Shown: in pieces, positions 1-10,993 of the stretch
Layout of the letters: each line of letters begins with the position of its first letter
Position numbering within the stretch: the first letter of the stretch is position 1
Assembly: GCA_031002005.1 (NCBI GenBank)
Contig: JARYHS010008074.1
Location: forward strand, 347,782,932 to 347,846,931
Origin: Vandiemenella viatica
Lineage: Eukaryota > Arthropoda > Insecta > Orthoptera > Morabidae
Direction of reading: 5' to 3'
Length of the DNA stretch: 64,000 bases
Notes under the pieces: generated by a model
What the model saw: only the letters and a program-made list of their open reading frames with translations
The model's database searches: none
What the model was told of the DNA's origin: nothing
Made by a program: the position numbers and the translations under genes

Positions 1-208
1 TGAGGTCATTAGAGGAGGGATGGGTCTGGGGACAAGGAACGGGAAGGAATTCAGACATGGCTTTTTTGAAGGAAGCATCCCGGCATTCACCTGGAGTGAT
101 TTGGTGAAACCATGGAAAACCCAAATCTGGATGTCCGGACGGGGATTCGAACCCGTGTCCTCCCGAATGCGAGGCAAGAACGTTAACCGTTCACCCACCA
201 CTCTCGGT
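1..208 (-). repeat. SINE family B, copy 1 (cut by window edge)
   Basis: A tRNA-derived short retroposon read on the minus strand. Its head lies near 208, where the complement starts ACCGAGAGTGGTGGGTGAAC (box A region). A box B match, GGTTCGAATCCC, follows, then the family's central block containing CCAAATCACTCCAGGTGAAT and GCCGGGATGCTTCCTTC. The 3' part runs off the left edge, so the tail is not seen. The best matching copies are at 16,112 and 26,044. It abuts the reverse transcriptase-type endonuclease fragment starting at about 215 and probably interrupts it. The overlapping open frame is a by-product of the repeat, not a gene. Confidence 0.85.
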
Positions 209-214
209 ATATGT

Positions 215-996
215 ATATCCTTGGTTCTTAAATAGTATGTTCACCACGATGAGTTTAAGTTTTTCACAAAATTCTAACATCCTGCTTCCTTGCTGATTTC
301 TGTCTCCTGGACCAGTACTTCCTACTATTCTCCTGTTTTATTTCTCTGTGACGTTGGCATATACGCTTGTACTAATGTGGTTGAAGCGGGTTAGGTTTGT
401 CTCCTCATCAAAATAATCCTGTCACTGAAGTGTTCATAAAAACTCACCCGTTTTCCTAGTATTCTTTTCATTAAAAACCCTACACCATTAACTCCACCTA
501 CAGGTTTTTTTAAATTAATTATTCTGTGTTTCCAAGACCAGAAAACTTTTTGAGTCGTCCACTTATTCTCACAGAGACAAACAACATGTAACCTATGTTG
601 TTCCATTTCCCTTTTACCTCATCAAAATAATCCTGTCACTAAACTGTTCATAAAAACTCACCCGTGTTTCCACTCTCTTTTTCGTTACAAATCCTACACC
701 AGTAACTCCACCGACAGCTTTTTTGTTAATTGTTGTGTGTTCCTTAGACCAGTAATCTTGATCATCCTACCACTTAGCCTATTATTACTAACCCAAACAA
801 TGTCTAACTTAAGTTGTTCCATGTCGCTTTTTATGTTTTCTAACCTACCTGCCCTCTTCAGACTTCTAACCCATGCTCCGACTCGTAGAATGTTTCTATC
901 CATTCTGATGACTCCTCCCTGAGCAGTCCCCACCCGGAGATCCGACTGGTGAACTATTTTACCTTCGGAATATTTTACCCAGGAAGAAGCCATCAT
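215..996 (-). pseudogene. RTE-type LINE endonuclease fragment with an internal tandem duplication
   Basis: Minus-strand translation gives the start of an apurinic/apyrimidinic-type endonuclease: NILRVGAWVRSLKRAGRLEN, then MEQLKLDIVWVS, and later VSFYEQFSDRIILMR. These match the N-terminal domain of RTE/BovB-like LINE proteins (often named craniofacial development protein 2-like in databases). The stretch from MEQ..LDIV to SDRIILMR occurs twice, at about 694-830 and again at 391-606 (MEQHRLHVVCLCENKW to VSFYEHFSDRIILMR). Further downstream, at about 215-290, the frame continues as MLEFCEKLKLIVVNILFKNQ, a conserved later endonuclease block. Stops and frameshifts separate the blocks, so this is dead. 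The following SINE-B copy sits directly at the break after LFKNQ. Confidence 0.75.
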
Positions 997-999
997 TCT

Positions 1000-2265
1000 T
1001 TATTGTAACAGAAGATTAATTTATATATAAAAATTATTTTAATAAAAAAGGAGTTGTTAACTTTATCATTCTAGAGATTGAAAAACCCCCTTAATTCCTA
1101 TATTTTAACAAATTAAAGTACATGAACTTCCAACAAAACAAATGACATTCGTGACTGAGATTACTTATTATTTACAACAAATCATCATGGTCTAGCTTAG
1201 TGGAGGGTATGAAATGTCTCACATGCGTTACTGAGCATTTGAAAACACAGTTCCGGTGAAAAATTGTTGCAGCACAACTTTGTTCCGTTACCGTTCAAGG
1301 TAGAAGCGATGACCAATAGTGTGGTACAACGGCTAATTGGCATTGTACGATCTTTGCACTGATGCAGGCTGCGACATGTGGAGTGGTGTTACGGCCCATG
1401 GAGTCTCCCTGGCAGCGTATGTGGAGTCGTGTAGGGGCGGTTGAACAGCTGTCGGCAGTCAGGAACTTTCCACAAGGCGTTGGCGAACTCCAAATACCGG
1501 TCAGCAGATTCCAATTAAAAACCCTAAGATTGAATGTCTCTCCTAGCGTCACCCTATCCGCAGGAAACCTCGTATTCTCGATCGGTGCCAATCAGTCAGT
1601 TGTCTCCAGCAACCAATTTCGGGGCCGAAAGCCAGAAATTAGCATACTTCCCAGTCTTACCTTCGTCTTATTCGCTATTCCATTTTCACTTCTTCACGCA
1701 TAGCAATAACCGCACTCATTCGTTGCTGCTATCTCCCACTGAATTCTGTCATATGTTACTGTAACTTTCCGAACATCTGCAAAATAACCATGCCGTCAGG
1801 AAGTGGCAATAAATTGTATTAAATGTCTCTTGTCTCTTGTCTTTCATTTAAGACTTCCATAGGATGTCAAAGACTTAGCAGTATGTGTGTTCCCCGCTAA
1901 TACCCCTGTGAGTCCTGAGTTCTGTTGTCCGGCACTGTCCAGCCCTTGGCGTTTCTATAAGTGCCAAAAACGCGCAGATATTTCTTATCAATTATTCGTG
2001 AGCCCTCTAATTGTGTTGATCACATGTAACACTGCACTATGTAATTTGAGAGAATTACATGTCCTCGGAATATCCTTAGTGTCTTTAATGCAGCGGCTTC
2101 TTGCTGCCTTCTGCATCCCCATGGTTTTGGTAACTTCTGATTCATTCGCCTTTAAGGGCCGCTTCAAATTCCAAGAGCAAGAGTGTGCCTATGGAGCCTA
2201 TGAGGTAGGAAATCGGTGAGCTAGCTGCATATAAACATAAAATAATATTCCAGTGGAACGCAAAT
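1000..2265. other. No recognisable gene
   Basis: AT-rich sequence with a more GC-balanced block at about 1,340-1,640 in which reading frames stay open on both strands (1,362-1,703 plus; 1,295-1,591 minus). The translations match no family I recognise, and being open on both strands argues for composition rather than coding. It could be part of a transposable element. I see no splice signals or motifs that support a gene. Confidence 0.4.
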
Positions 2266-2269
2266 CTAC

Positions 2270-2900
2270 ATATATACTATACTACGTAATAAGCTGATGA
2301 TACATAAACTGACTGCGGGAGAAAGAAGGCTTGAGTGACGGATATAACATTACAGAGACTTAAGCTGCGTTCCCACGACGTTTTGTAACGAAGGCGGGAC
2401 GTGACGTGACGGGACGAATACTCAACAACACGCTATGGGAACAGGGCCGCCTCTGCTAGCGGGGACGAGACGCAGCTACCCACTGCGTGTCGGTAAACAT
2501 CACAGGCGTGCGTAGTGGAGTGCTGTTGCCATCGGTTTGCAGCAGCGGTGCGCACCCCTTCTGTTGCTGTAAAGTGCTCTGTGCCAAACGACAATAGGCA
2601 ACGTGGTGGGAAGGTGGCGGCGAGGTAGCGAGGGCTAACCTGTGGCGCGTGCTCGTCTCTACACTTCTGCTAATGAGGTCCCGTCCCGCCTTCGTTACAA
2701 GACATCGTGGGAGCGTGGCTTTACACAAGCTGTTCGTTTGTCAGCGTTCGGTTAGTTTTAAAATTCCAGGAGGAAATATGTATTTATCCAGAAAAAAGTA
2801 TCCTGTGTCCTTTCTAATAATGCAGGGTATTTACTTTTCAAATTTCATTAATATCGATTTTGCTGTTTAGCCGTGAAAGCTTGAAAAACAGAGACTGAAT
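2270..2900 (+). repeat. Retroposon 3' region, family E, copy 1 (interrupted by a MITE)
   Basis: The flanks at 2,290-2,359 and 2,724-2,900 align with 14,400-14,660. Shared landmarks are ATAACATTACAGA, then GTTTGTCA..GTT, GTTAGTTTT, and a tail with TTTAGCCGT..GTGAAA and CAGAGA. Such tails are common in the 3' untranslated regions of insect RTE-like LINEs and of SINEs that borrow them; that assignment is inference. Copy 1 is split by an inserted 358-bp MITE. Confidence 0.6.
2363..2720. mobile_element. PIF/Harbinger-like MITE with TTA target duplication
   Basis: A GC-rich 358-bp non-coding element. Its terminal inverted repeats are about 41 bp: the left end begins AGCTGCGTTCCCACGA and the complement of the right end begins AGCCACGCTCCCACGA; both contain TTGTAACGAAGGCGGGACG. 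It is flanked by the 3-bp direct repeat TTA (2,360-2,362 and 2,721-2,723). Removing the element and one TTA leaves a 35-bp stretch that aligns, without gaps, to the paralogous site near 14,450, which lacks the insert. A 3-bp T-A target site is typical of PIF/Harbinger elements. No transposase is encoded, so it would need one in trans. Superfamily assignment rests on target-site length only. Confidence 0.75.
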
Positions 2901-3124
2901 TTGTGTCGCTATTATAATAATTGTACAGGTAAAGTATTCTTCTACCTCGATATTTTAGATCTGACTTATTTAAAATTCTGAACCTCTTTCCTCACCAAAC
3001 ATTATCGAAAGCTTTTTCAAAATGAACAAACGCCTCAAAAGTATATTTATTTTCACGATCTGTCCTTCAAATATTAATATTATTATGTTTAAAAACTACT
3101 ACCGTTTAGTTCAAAACACGTAAA

Positions 3125-3375
3125 TGAGACTTTAAGGTAGATGGTGTTCAGCCATTGCGCTTATGCCACCTGACATAGGGCCTGTAGTGAAGTGACGTAA
3201 GTGGGCAATAACTCTTGTCGTAGTCTTTCACACTTTACTAAATACCAACACTAAGGGGCAGAAGCTGGAAACAGTTCACGGTGATACTAATCAGGAAATT
3301 TCATTGGTCGGTGCGCCAGCAGCAGAATTTGAACTCGCACCGATCATATCGTGGCATGACCAATACGATGAGGGA
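3125..3375 (-). repeat. Possible diverged tRNA-derived SINE
   Basis: On the minus strand a box-B-like segment, GCGAGTTCAAATTC, lies at about 3,325-3,340 and is followed by a stretch that does not match SINE families A or B. No clear box A, tail or target duplication is visible. A degenerate third SINE family is possible; chance resemblance cannot be excluded. Confidence 0.3.
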
Positions 3376-3461
3376 TCATATCATTCAGACAATGTGATAA
3401 ATTCTAAAAGACTTTAAACTTTGATGAAGTAGTTGTTAGCTGATGTTCCATGTTTCACGTA

Positions 3462-4823
3462 ATTATAGCTGTGGACAGAGTAATTGGCGGGTCAGTGTGA
3501 ACGCGCTGTTGCCGTACTTGGGGACAAACTCGCGATGCGCTCTCTTTCTATCACCTGAAAATTGCAACGCTGTGCGGCCTGTGTTGCCTAGTCCAAGCGT
3601 CAACAGCTCTCTAACCACCCCCAAACCTTCCACCTCCCTTTCACTAAAAATGTGTGAACCTGAGAATCGGAATTAGAAAGTGTCAGTGTGAGTGTGAACT
3701 TGCTCGAGAGAGGATATTTTGATTTTTAGCGATTTACGATTTTTACGTGCGATTTAAATAATTCCTTTTGGTTATTTATTAATTGTAGTAATTTAGTGTA
3801 ATAATTTTACCGAACAAAAAGTGCAGTAACTTATAATTAGGGAAATTTAGCAAGAGAATCTTGCTACTAAAAATGGATACTTAGGAAGAGACTTATTCTC
3901 CTATTCCAGGTGTTTCCGAACTAACGACTCCCAACAAGACGCAAGTCATCGACAGCAGAACCACCGCTGCTGAAGCAGACAACACAGTAAATCTATCATT
4001 CACAATGTTTATAAATATTTCAAATTTCTTGTGGACAATGATCGAGAAATTTTGTCTTCTACATGTACGCTAGTAGGAAAAGACTTGAAAGATATGGACG
4101 TACTTGATATTGACGAAATAAAAAACTGCAGTGATTTGTTACCGCAAAAAAACAACCATATTGCGAAAAAAATTAGGCAATGGACAGGCTATTTGCGCTG
4201 CAGCTTGTGGTTGTCGGTTTGAGAACTGTCCAGCGCGTGTGTCGTGAGGGAAAATAACCTACGTTTGTTTCTCGAAAGAAAAATATGAAACAATACAGCA
4301 CTCTAACAAAGCTTAGCGACTTTGACAGTCCTTTGTCAGGAGGACAGTACACGAATTTTACGATAGTGATGAGTGGTAATATATAAACAGATAATTTTGT
4401 CGTTAATTAAGCAAGTTTTTCAGTGCAGAGGATGACAAAATAAAATTTTGATTTTAGTTATAAATATACAAACTGAAAATAAAATGTAACACGTGGACTT
4501 TTAGCCACAAATAAAAGAAGAGTATTTCCATAAGTTTCCTTAGTCTGTCGAGAATTTTATTTTTCTGCGCAGATAATAGAATAATAAATAACAGGTCTTT
4601 GAAACCTCCAATTATATTAAACGCATCTGCAATGCATAACTTTCTTAACGAAATGACATGCATCAATATTTTATGACAGAATAGTGATCATAAATTACTT
4701 AAAACACGTTACAAACCATTACTACAAGTAAAGAGGTGAATACAACTGTTACGCGCACGGCTTGGCAACGGCGCATTTGACGCCACCCGCCAATTAATCT
4801 GGCCAGAGCTATAGTTGTGGTTT
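3462..4823. mobile_element. Possible decayed DNA transposon bounded by inverted repeats
   Basis: A stretch of about 65 bp at 3,462-3,530 (containing TATAGCTGTGGACAGAGTAA and TTGGCGGGT) recurs in inverted orientation at 4,751-4,823 (complement TATAGCTCTGGCCAGATTAA, TTGGCGGGT). Between them is a leader-like AT-rich segment, an ATG at 3,872 in AAAAATGGAT that meets a stop at once, and broken frames, including 63 residues at 4,031-4,222 (MDNDREILSSTCTLVG start). After a frameshift comes a Cys-rich stretch reading AACGCRFENCPARV near 4,190. This looks like a DNA transposon with a wrecked gene, but I recognise no superfamily and no target duplication. Confidence 0.4.
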
Positions 4824-4869
4824 TGCTTCGGTATGTGGATCAGTCTGTGATTACGTCTGTCGGGACGCG

Positions 4870-5580
4870 CGCGTTTTTTGTTTTCCAACAACCCGCGTTG
4901 TCCTGCACAGTGGAAACAAAAGAGGGCGCTGCAGACGGGTCGTTAAATTAGCGCGCACTCTGTTTCTCCAAAAAAGAACGACACAAGGAGCTGATGGGAG
5001 GCGATTGTCAGCGGCCATTGTTGTGCCGGCACGGCCATTAGCCCAGTCACACAGAGTGGAGGCACCCCGCCACGCGTCGCGTGCAGTCTGGAGGCGATTG
5101 CGATCTTATCGGTGGGTATAGCACAGCAGGAAGTTAGGCTGGACAGACGGGAAACGGCAACCACTAGTCAGGGAGAATAGATTAAAAACAAAAGAATTAG
5201 GGACGACATTCTTTACGCTTCCTTTCAACAGTGTGTATACTTATGACTTCCGCTCCGTCGCCAGTTTGTGATGAGAAGAAGAGCACGGATGAGATACCGA
5301 TCGGACTGAAAAGGATAAGGTATTTGATGTCTTGTTTCTCCTTGACAGTATTACAAACAAACGGATATTTCATTTTTATTTAGAAACTCGAATTTACTAT
5401 TTACCTTTTACACGCAGCTACGTATGAAACAGTTGACCACTGATTAAAACATGATTTTCTCACATTTATTTCTAACCATTGCCCTGTTAGCTCGATCAAA
5501 TCCTATCAATATATTATTACGTCCGCTAGTCTCTCAGCGTGTCCTTCTACAGATTATATTTCTCTCATCATTCTCGGCTA
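4870..5580. other. No recognisable gene
   Basis: GC-richer non-coding sequence from about 4,860 to 5,160, then AT-rich sequence up to the LINE fragment. I see no motif, repeat or plausible exon. Confidence 0.4.
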
Positions 5581-5584
5581 CACC

Positions 5585-6665
5585 CACATGTGCCTACCCA
5601 ACACTGTTAGAGTAGGAAGAGAGGTGGAAGTAAACGTGAGAGCGCCACAGGGTAGTGTACTGGGAGCGTTGCTGTTCATTATTGTAATGAATGGTTGTGT
5701 TGATGGTTTACGGTCTCAATTTAGGTTGTTTGCAGATCAAATAATGGAATATAATAGGATCATAACAGGAGAACGCTGTGTACAGCTGCAGGGTGATCTG
5801 GATAGAATATTTAAATGGGTATGTAAGCATGAGATAAAGATAAATGACAAGAAGAGTCTGCTTATTAGGTGCAGAGGTAAAAAAAAACTAATGGTTGTTT
5901 ATGATAATAGGGTGGAGTCAACATTGCTTATTGAAGGCTTGAAGTGGAAGTATCTTGCTATAACGTATGACAATAAATTAAAATGGACAAAGCACAGTGG
6001 GCAGGTGGTAGAAAATAACTTTAAATTCTCGCACTTGTTGGAGGGAGTGATGAGGGGATGCACCAGAGACGTAAAAGAAGTTGGTTACAAAACTTTGGTC
6101 AGACCATTGGTTGAATTTTGCGGTGTAGTTTGGGACCCATACTTTGTTATCAAATACAGGAGTTGGAGGACGTGCAAAGAAGAGCAGCTAATTTTGCTAG
6201 TGCAAATTATCGCAGGATCCAGTCACTAACTGATATGATAAAGAAGATGGGAGTCGTTGGGAGACAGGAATAGGGTGAAGAGAGTGTCGAAAATGTACTA
6301 GGCGTATGATGGTGATGGGGCTTAAAAGGATATTGGTCGAAGAATTACGAACAGTGCATGGAAGGGGAAAGGTGACCATGACCACAAGCTGGCACTGGAT
6401 TTGATGCATAAGGGAGTGAAAAATTTTCTTTTATGCGTGAGGTTGTGAGGGATTGGATGAAATTATCAACTGTAGTGATAAATAATTTACCAGAAACGCT
6501 GAAGGAATTCAAATTAAAATTCGCAAATCGCAAAAGTTAATGGGAGCGGACTTTAAGATTCACCTTATATAAGATGATTAAAAAATTTAATAAAAGGGGG
6601 AAATTAAATGACTAAGGCAAGTGCTACCGGAGCGTGTGCTCAATCCAATTAAAGTGATAATAATA
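5585..6665 (+). pseudogene. LINE reverse transcriptase fragment, copy A
   Basis: The 3' half of a non-LTR retrotransposon polymerase (CR1/Jockey-like group). The open frame 5,588-6,229 has the RT motif PQGSVLG at residues 20-26, then LFADQIMEYN at 47-56, where the active site FADD has become FADQ. Next come the typical LQGDLDRIFKWV segment, KYLAITYDNKLKW, and YKTLVRPLVEFCGVVWDPY. After frameshifts the family's C-terminal block is readable near 6,430-6,535 (MREVVRDWMKLS, NNLPETLKEFKLKF). The catalytic Asp change and the frameshifts show it is dead. It is 5'-truncated inside the RT domain, as is usual for LINEs. The best relative is the copy at 26,320-28,386. Confidence 0.85.
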
Positions 6666-6669
6666 ACTT

Positions 6670-8640
6670 TGTATTGCCTCGACTCTTCGTCTTCAACTTA
6701 CGTGAGTCCAACAACTTTGCAAAACGTAACTTTGTCTGGCCAAAACTTGTGTAATATTTCAGGCACATAAAAAAATTATTACAAAGAATAAAACCACAAA
6801 TATAAGAGGAAAAATGAGGGTGAGGTAAGGCTGTTGCACCACACAGTCCCACATTTCTTTTTTCCTGCAATAATAGTAATACATTTACCAGTTTTCCTGT
6901 AGCGCATTTTTCCAGAAATACTCGTGAAAATAGAGCTGTATTGTAATACTATCGTTTCTATGTATCACTGGAATACTAAAATTATTATTTTAATGACAAT
7001 TATACCCATGTTAACATTTGAAAGAATGTTACGTCTTTTCTGGACTTCTTTTTGTGAAATCTAAGAAAAAATTTTCAGCTTCAATCTTCATACCGTCTGA
7101 TTGGGTGAATATAGTAAAAAAAAATTACATTTCGTTGACGTACCCTCTTTAATACGAATTGTTTATCGCTTGATATTTTGTGTTTTAGTTACGGTACAGA
7201 AAGTGGATGGGTGGTATATCTGAACTACTCACTCATGTCCACTATCACAAGATTTTCAGTAAGAGTTAGCATGAGATTCACTATTATTTTCAGTTCATCT
7301 GATTTTGGAACGATTAAGGACAAACGAATTTATTAATGATCTGTCTGTTTAACTACACATACACGAAGAGCGATATTCGACAAGCAATACGATTCTGTTG
7401 TTGTTGTTGTGGCTTTATGAAGTTTCAATACGATTCTATTTCGCTGGTAAATTTTGTTATCCACACTCTTCCATTCCATTTTCAGCATTAGTTAATTTTA
7501 TGTCATTTTCTGAGGGACAATTACAGGTGGCAGTTAGATTTCTAACTACCGTACGGTTATGTTTTATACTAAGATATGGCCGGCTTGTCTCTTAGTCTGT
7601 ACTTAATCAGTTGTGAGGTGTAAGACAAACCGATATTTCTCGCATTCATTTTTCACAAAACAAGTGATGCCTGACAGGTTGGTTCCTCGCAATAAATTAG
7701 ATCCCAATTTTTATCTGGTTTATCTATTATGCATTCAAATAGGAACCATTTTGGGCATGAGGCAGTCACTTTTAGTTCGTAAACAGTTCCAATATTTATT
7801 AAATAAATTGATTCAAATAATCAGATTTTACTAAAATGAATTTAAAGTCAAAAATTTAAAAAAAATGCTGAGTGTTCCAGGGACAGATAGCCTCTATTTA
7901 CCACTTTTAGGGGAATCAGGATTAAATTTTGTTATTTCTTATATCATTACTCGAATTATTATGAGCCAGGTTTTTTACTTTTTTTCAGTAACGGTTTGTC
8001 TCGTATTAAGAATTTTAACTGTTGATTCTGGCACAAAACTTGGCATGCTTCAAGCGAATTGGATGTGACAAAGCTAACATCACTACCGCGGATCAATGGA
8101 AATCTGATGTAAAGAGTACTAATATTTTCACATTTCAAAATAATAGTGACTTCTCCGTTGTGATGTTTTGAATGTTTTTCTTGCTGAAACGTCGCGCTAC
8201 AACCATCAGTTGTTTTCATGAAGGAAGCGAGTTAGTTCAAGTATGAATACACCCTTCAAGTTCCAAGGGAATTGATGTCTAGCTCAGAAGTCTCAAGATG
8301 CTCAATCGCTTTTGTTTATGTCGAACGTCTTAATTGAAAGCAGATACTAAGCAATCTTTCACTGCTTATACATCGAATGCTGAATTTTCAGCCCAGAGTC
8401 AATAGTATTATTTCATTCTGTAATTAAAAATTCCACTTGCCTGATTCCAATGAACTCAAAATGTTTTAAAACTCGATGTAAGAGATCCTAATAAATTGAA
8501 ATCTAATGCAACATTCTGCGTAATTTACGATCTCCTCAAACATTTCTGGGTGTAATAGGCAAAAAACTACCAGCAATGTTTTGTTCTTAGCACCATTGCA
8601 CTGAAAACCCGGTTCCATATAGCTTAGGTAAATTAATTAA
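6670..8640. other. No recognisable gene
   Basis: AT-rich sequence with only short chance frames and a small GTT repeat at about 7,398-7,413. I find no exon with credible splice sites and no repeat shared with the rest of the window. Confidence 0.4.
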
Positions 8641-8850
8641 CTTAGTCCACAACCCGAAGGTTGGTTGGATCCTCCCGAAGGAGGTATACTAAGCCATTGT
8701 GTCAGAGGTAGGACGGCCAGTTCCTTTCCTCTGGGACCTACAGTTTAACGTGGAATCCGAACCACGGAGCGTCCTGGCATAGCTCATATGATTAAACACA
8801 ACTCTCAAAATTCCTGCGGCTGCCGGGATTCGTCAATAACACTTACTAAA
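8640..8850 (-). repeat. SINE family A, 5'-truncated copy
   Basis: The complement reads from a box-B-like ACGAATCCCGG near 8,840 into the family A body: GTGGTTCGGATTCCACGTTA, ACTGTAGGTC, GGAAAGGAACTGGCC, and the 3' end CCAACCAACCTTCGGGTTGT. The same body occurs at 17,640 (minus) and 19,580 (plus). The head with box A is not identifiable, so the copy is truncated or diverged at its 5' end. Confidence 0.7.
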
Positions 8851-8854
8851 TCAG

Positions 8855-9855
8855 TAATACAAGAATCAGTTTCGTCCAATACAACTTTTCTTTTCTTACC
8901 AGAACGCTCCATAGCTTAGGTACTCAAAATGTATTAAGCCAAGGTTCCTCGCTGTAAAAGAATACTCTCAGAAAGTATAATATCTGAGACTACACAAACA
9001 TTCATCTTAGAAATAAAAAGACAGTCTCCTTCAGAACCTGAGAACAATATTCTCAAAAGATATTTATATCAGCTCAGCACTTTGTTTTCCAACTAAAGTG
9101 ATTCTAAATGGTATGCTGTTACAATCTTTTGTCTCTTACACTCCCCACTCTTTTAAACAGTTTTTATATCTCTCTCGTACTTGTTTTATTAATACGTCGC
9201 AACGGATTTTTTACAGTTATTCTGTGATTGGTGATCACATTCTGTCGTTATTTTTTGCTAATCTCTAAACACGAAGAAACCAAGGAGACTTGAAATGTTT
9301 TTACTAACATAGATCGCAGGATGTTGGTACATCAATTCGTCTTTCTAGCTGTGTAATATGAAAACATTAATAGTAAGACCTCATTATAAACATTATGCAA
9401 CATATTTAAATTATTTTTACATAATTAAAAATCTTTTTTATACCTTCGCCTCCTCAAATGACTAAGAACACCCAAAACCAGTAATGGAAATGTCTGTCAC
9501 AAGGATGAACCTGAAGTAGACGTCAATAAGCAGTAAGAATTTCTAGGGATGAAAACTAGTGGAAACCAGCTGAACACTAATTGGCCCAGTACATTCTCCG
9601 AAGGTTAGAAGAGTTTCTTTTTTTAATTTTAATGTATTATCTTATCACAGAAGCAAAAATATAAAAGCCCCAAATTGATCTAACATTTAAAAAAAATAAA
9701 TAATAATGTAAGGTGTCATAACTTGAAGATACCCCAGTAATTGGTACTTGAATAGAAGTATCGGTTAAATCCCATGTAGACCACTAGTCAGTCAAAATCC
9801 TTGGAATGGTGGTGCTGGAGGGGGGGGGAGGTTGTCAATTGTTTTCTGGTAAGTT
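8855..9855. other. No recognisable gene
   Basis: AT-rich sequence with no clear coding signal; a run of nine G's lies at about 9,821-9,829. Nothing else is supportable. Confidence 0.4.
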
Positions 9856-10688
9856 TTTAATCCCACAAAAATAATTCTTGTAAAAATAGACCAAGTCACT
9901 TGTTCATGTAGTGAAAAAAAGTTGTGGGATCTTCTTCTGGCCAAGTCTACGCTTTACAGTATGTATTCACATAACTTTGTGAAACAGTGTCATAGACCGT
10001 TTATTTAGGATAAAAAAATCTGATGACTTGGCCGTTATGCAGGCCATGTTTTAGTTAACCTATATAAATACCTTACATGTGTTGCTTTATCAAACTTATA
10101 AATACTTAAAAGCCAAGATTTCCCTCACTCTTTTGACAAGTATATATTATTCCCTCAATTTCAGTAAAAATTATGACGTGCATAATGGACAAGTTATCAG
10201 ATTGTATTTCACAACGTGAAGTGAATACACACTGTAAAGTGTAGACTTGGTTCGGAAGAAGATCTAATAACTTTTTGTAACTACATGAGCAAGTGACTTG
10301 GCCTATTTTTACAAGAATTGTTTTTGTGGGATCTCATTTCTTTTTGTAATTTTATCGCTTATTCTCAAATGTAATTATTCCATTTGAAAATCAATGGATA
10401 AGAACATCTCAGAAATTAAGACATCAATATACGTTACCAACAATACCCCGCTCTCTGAAAAAAGTGGGTGTGCGCAGTAGTCGAGCAATTGCTGTTGGTT
10501 TCCCTATCACCACAAAAACATTACCAATAAATTCAAAACTAGGCACAGGAACTAATTAAAATTTAAGATATTAATTAAACTTGCTGATGTAGGCTCTGAC
10601 ACAACGCCAGGGACCCAAGAAGGAAAAATGCTATATGGCGAAGCTGATTGTTATGGGACCATGTTTCTGTTCACCAACTACATTCGGT

Positions 10689-10862
10689 GTTTACGTGAAA
10701 ATACATCCTGCACCAAGCTGTAAAATTATACATCCATGGCAATGGCACACATGTTTTTTTTATTATTTTTTTTATTTTATGCGTACCAAAAGAAAGCGAG
10801 TTAGCGTTTACGGCGAAATGAGACCTGTACCAAGCTGTAAAATTATGTATTCATGGGAATGG
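10689..10862 (+). repeat. Local duplication within element D copy 1
   Basis: Two units of about 57 bp (10,689-10,746 and 10,806-10,862) share GTTTACG at the start, ACCAAGCTGTAAAATTAT in the middle, and CATGG.AATGG at the end. They are separated by a T-rich spacer. The open frame spanning them is not a recognisable protein. This block is absent from copy 2 of element D. Confidence 0.6.
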
Positions 10863-10973
10863 TGAATATGCAGTTTAGATCGTACGAACAGAAAGCCAGT
10901 TATCTGAGTTGGTTTGTTAGGTTACATTGGCAATCGTGATGTAGAATATGTTACAATCGCTGTAACCTTCAAT

Positions 10974-10993
10974 ACACACACACACACACACAC
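10974..10993 (+). repeat. CA microsatellite
   Basis: A short perfect dinucleotide run of alternating A and C, about 20 bp. It lies inside element D copy 1. Confidence 0.8.
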
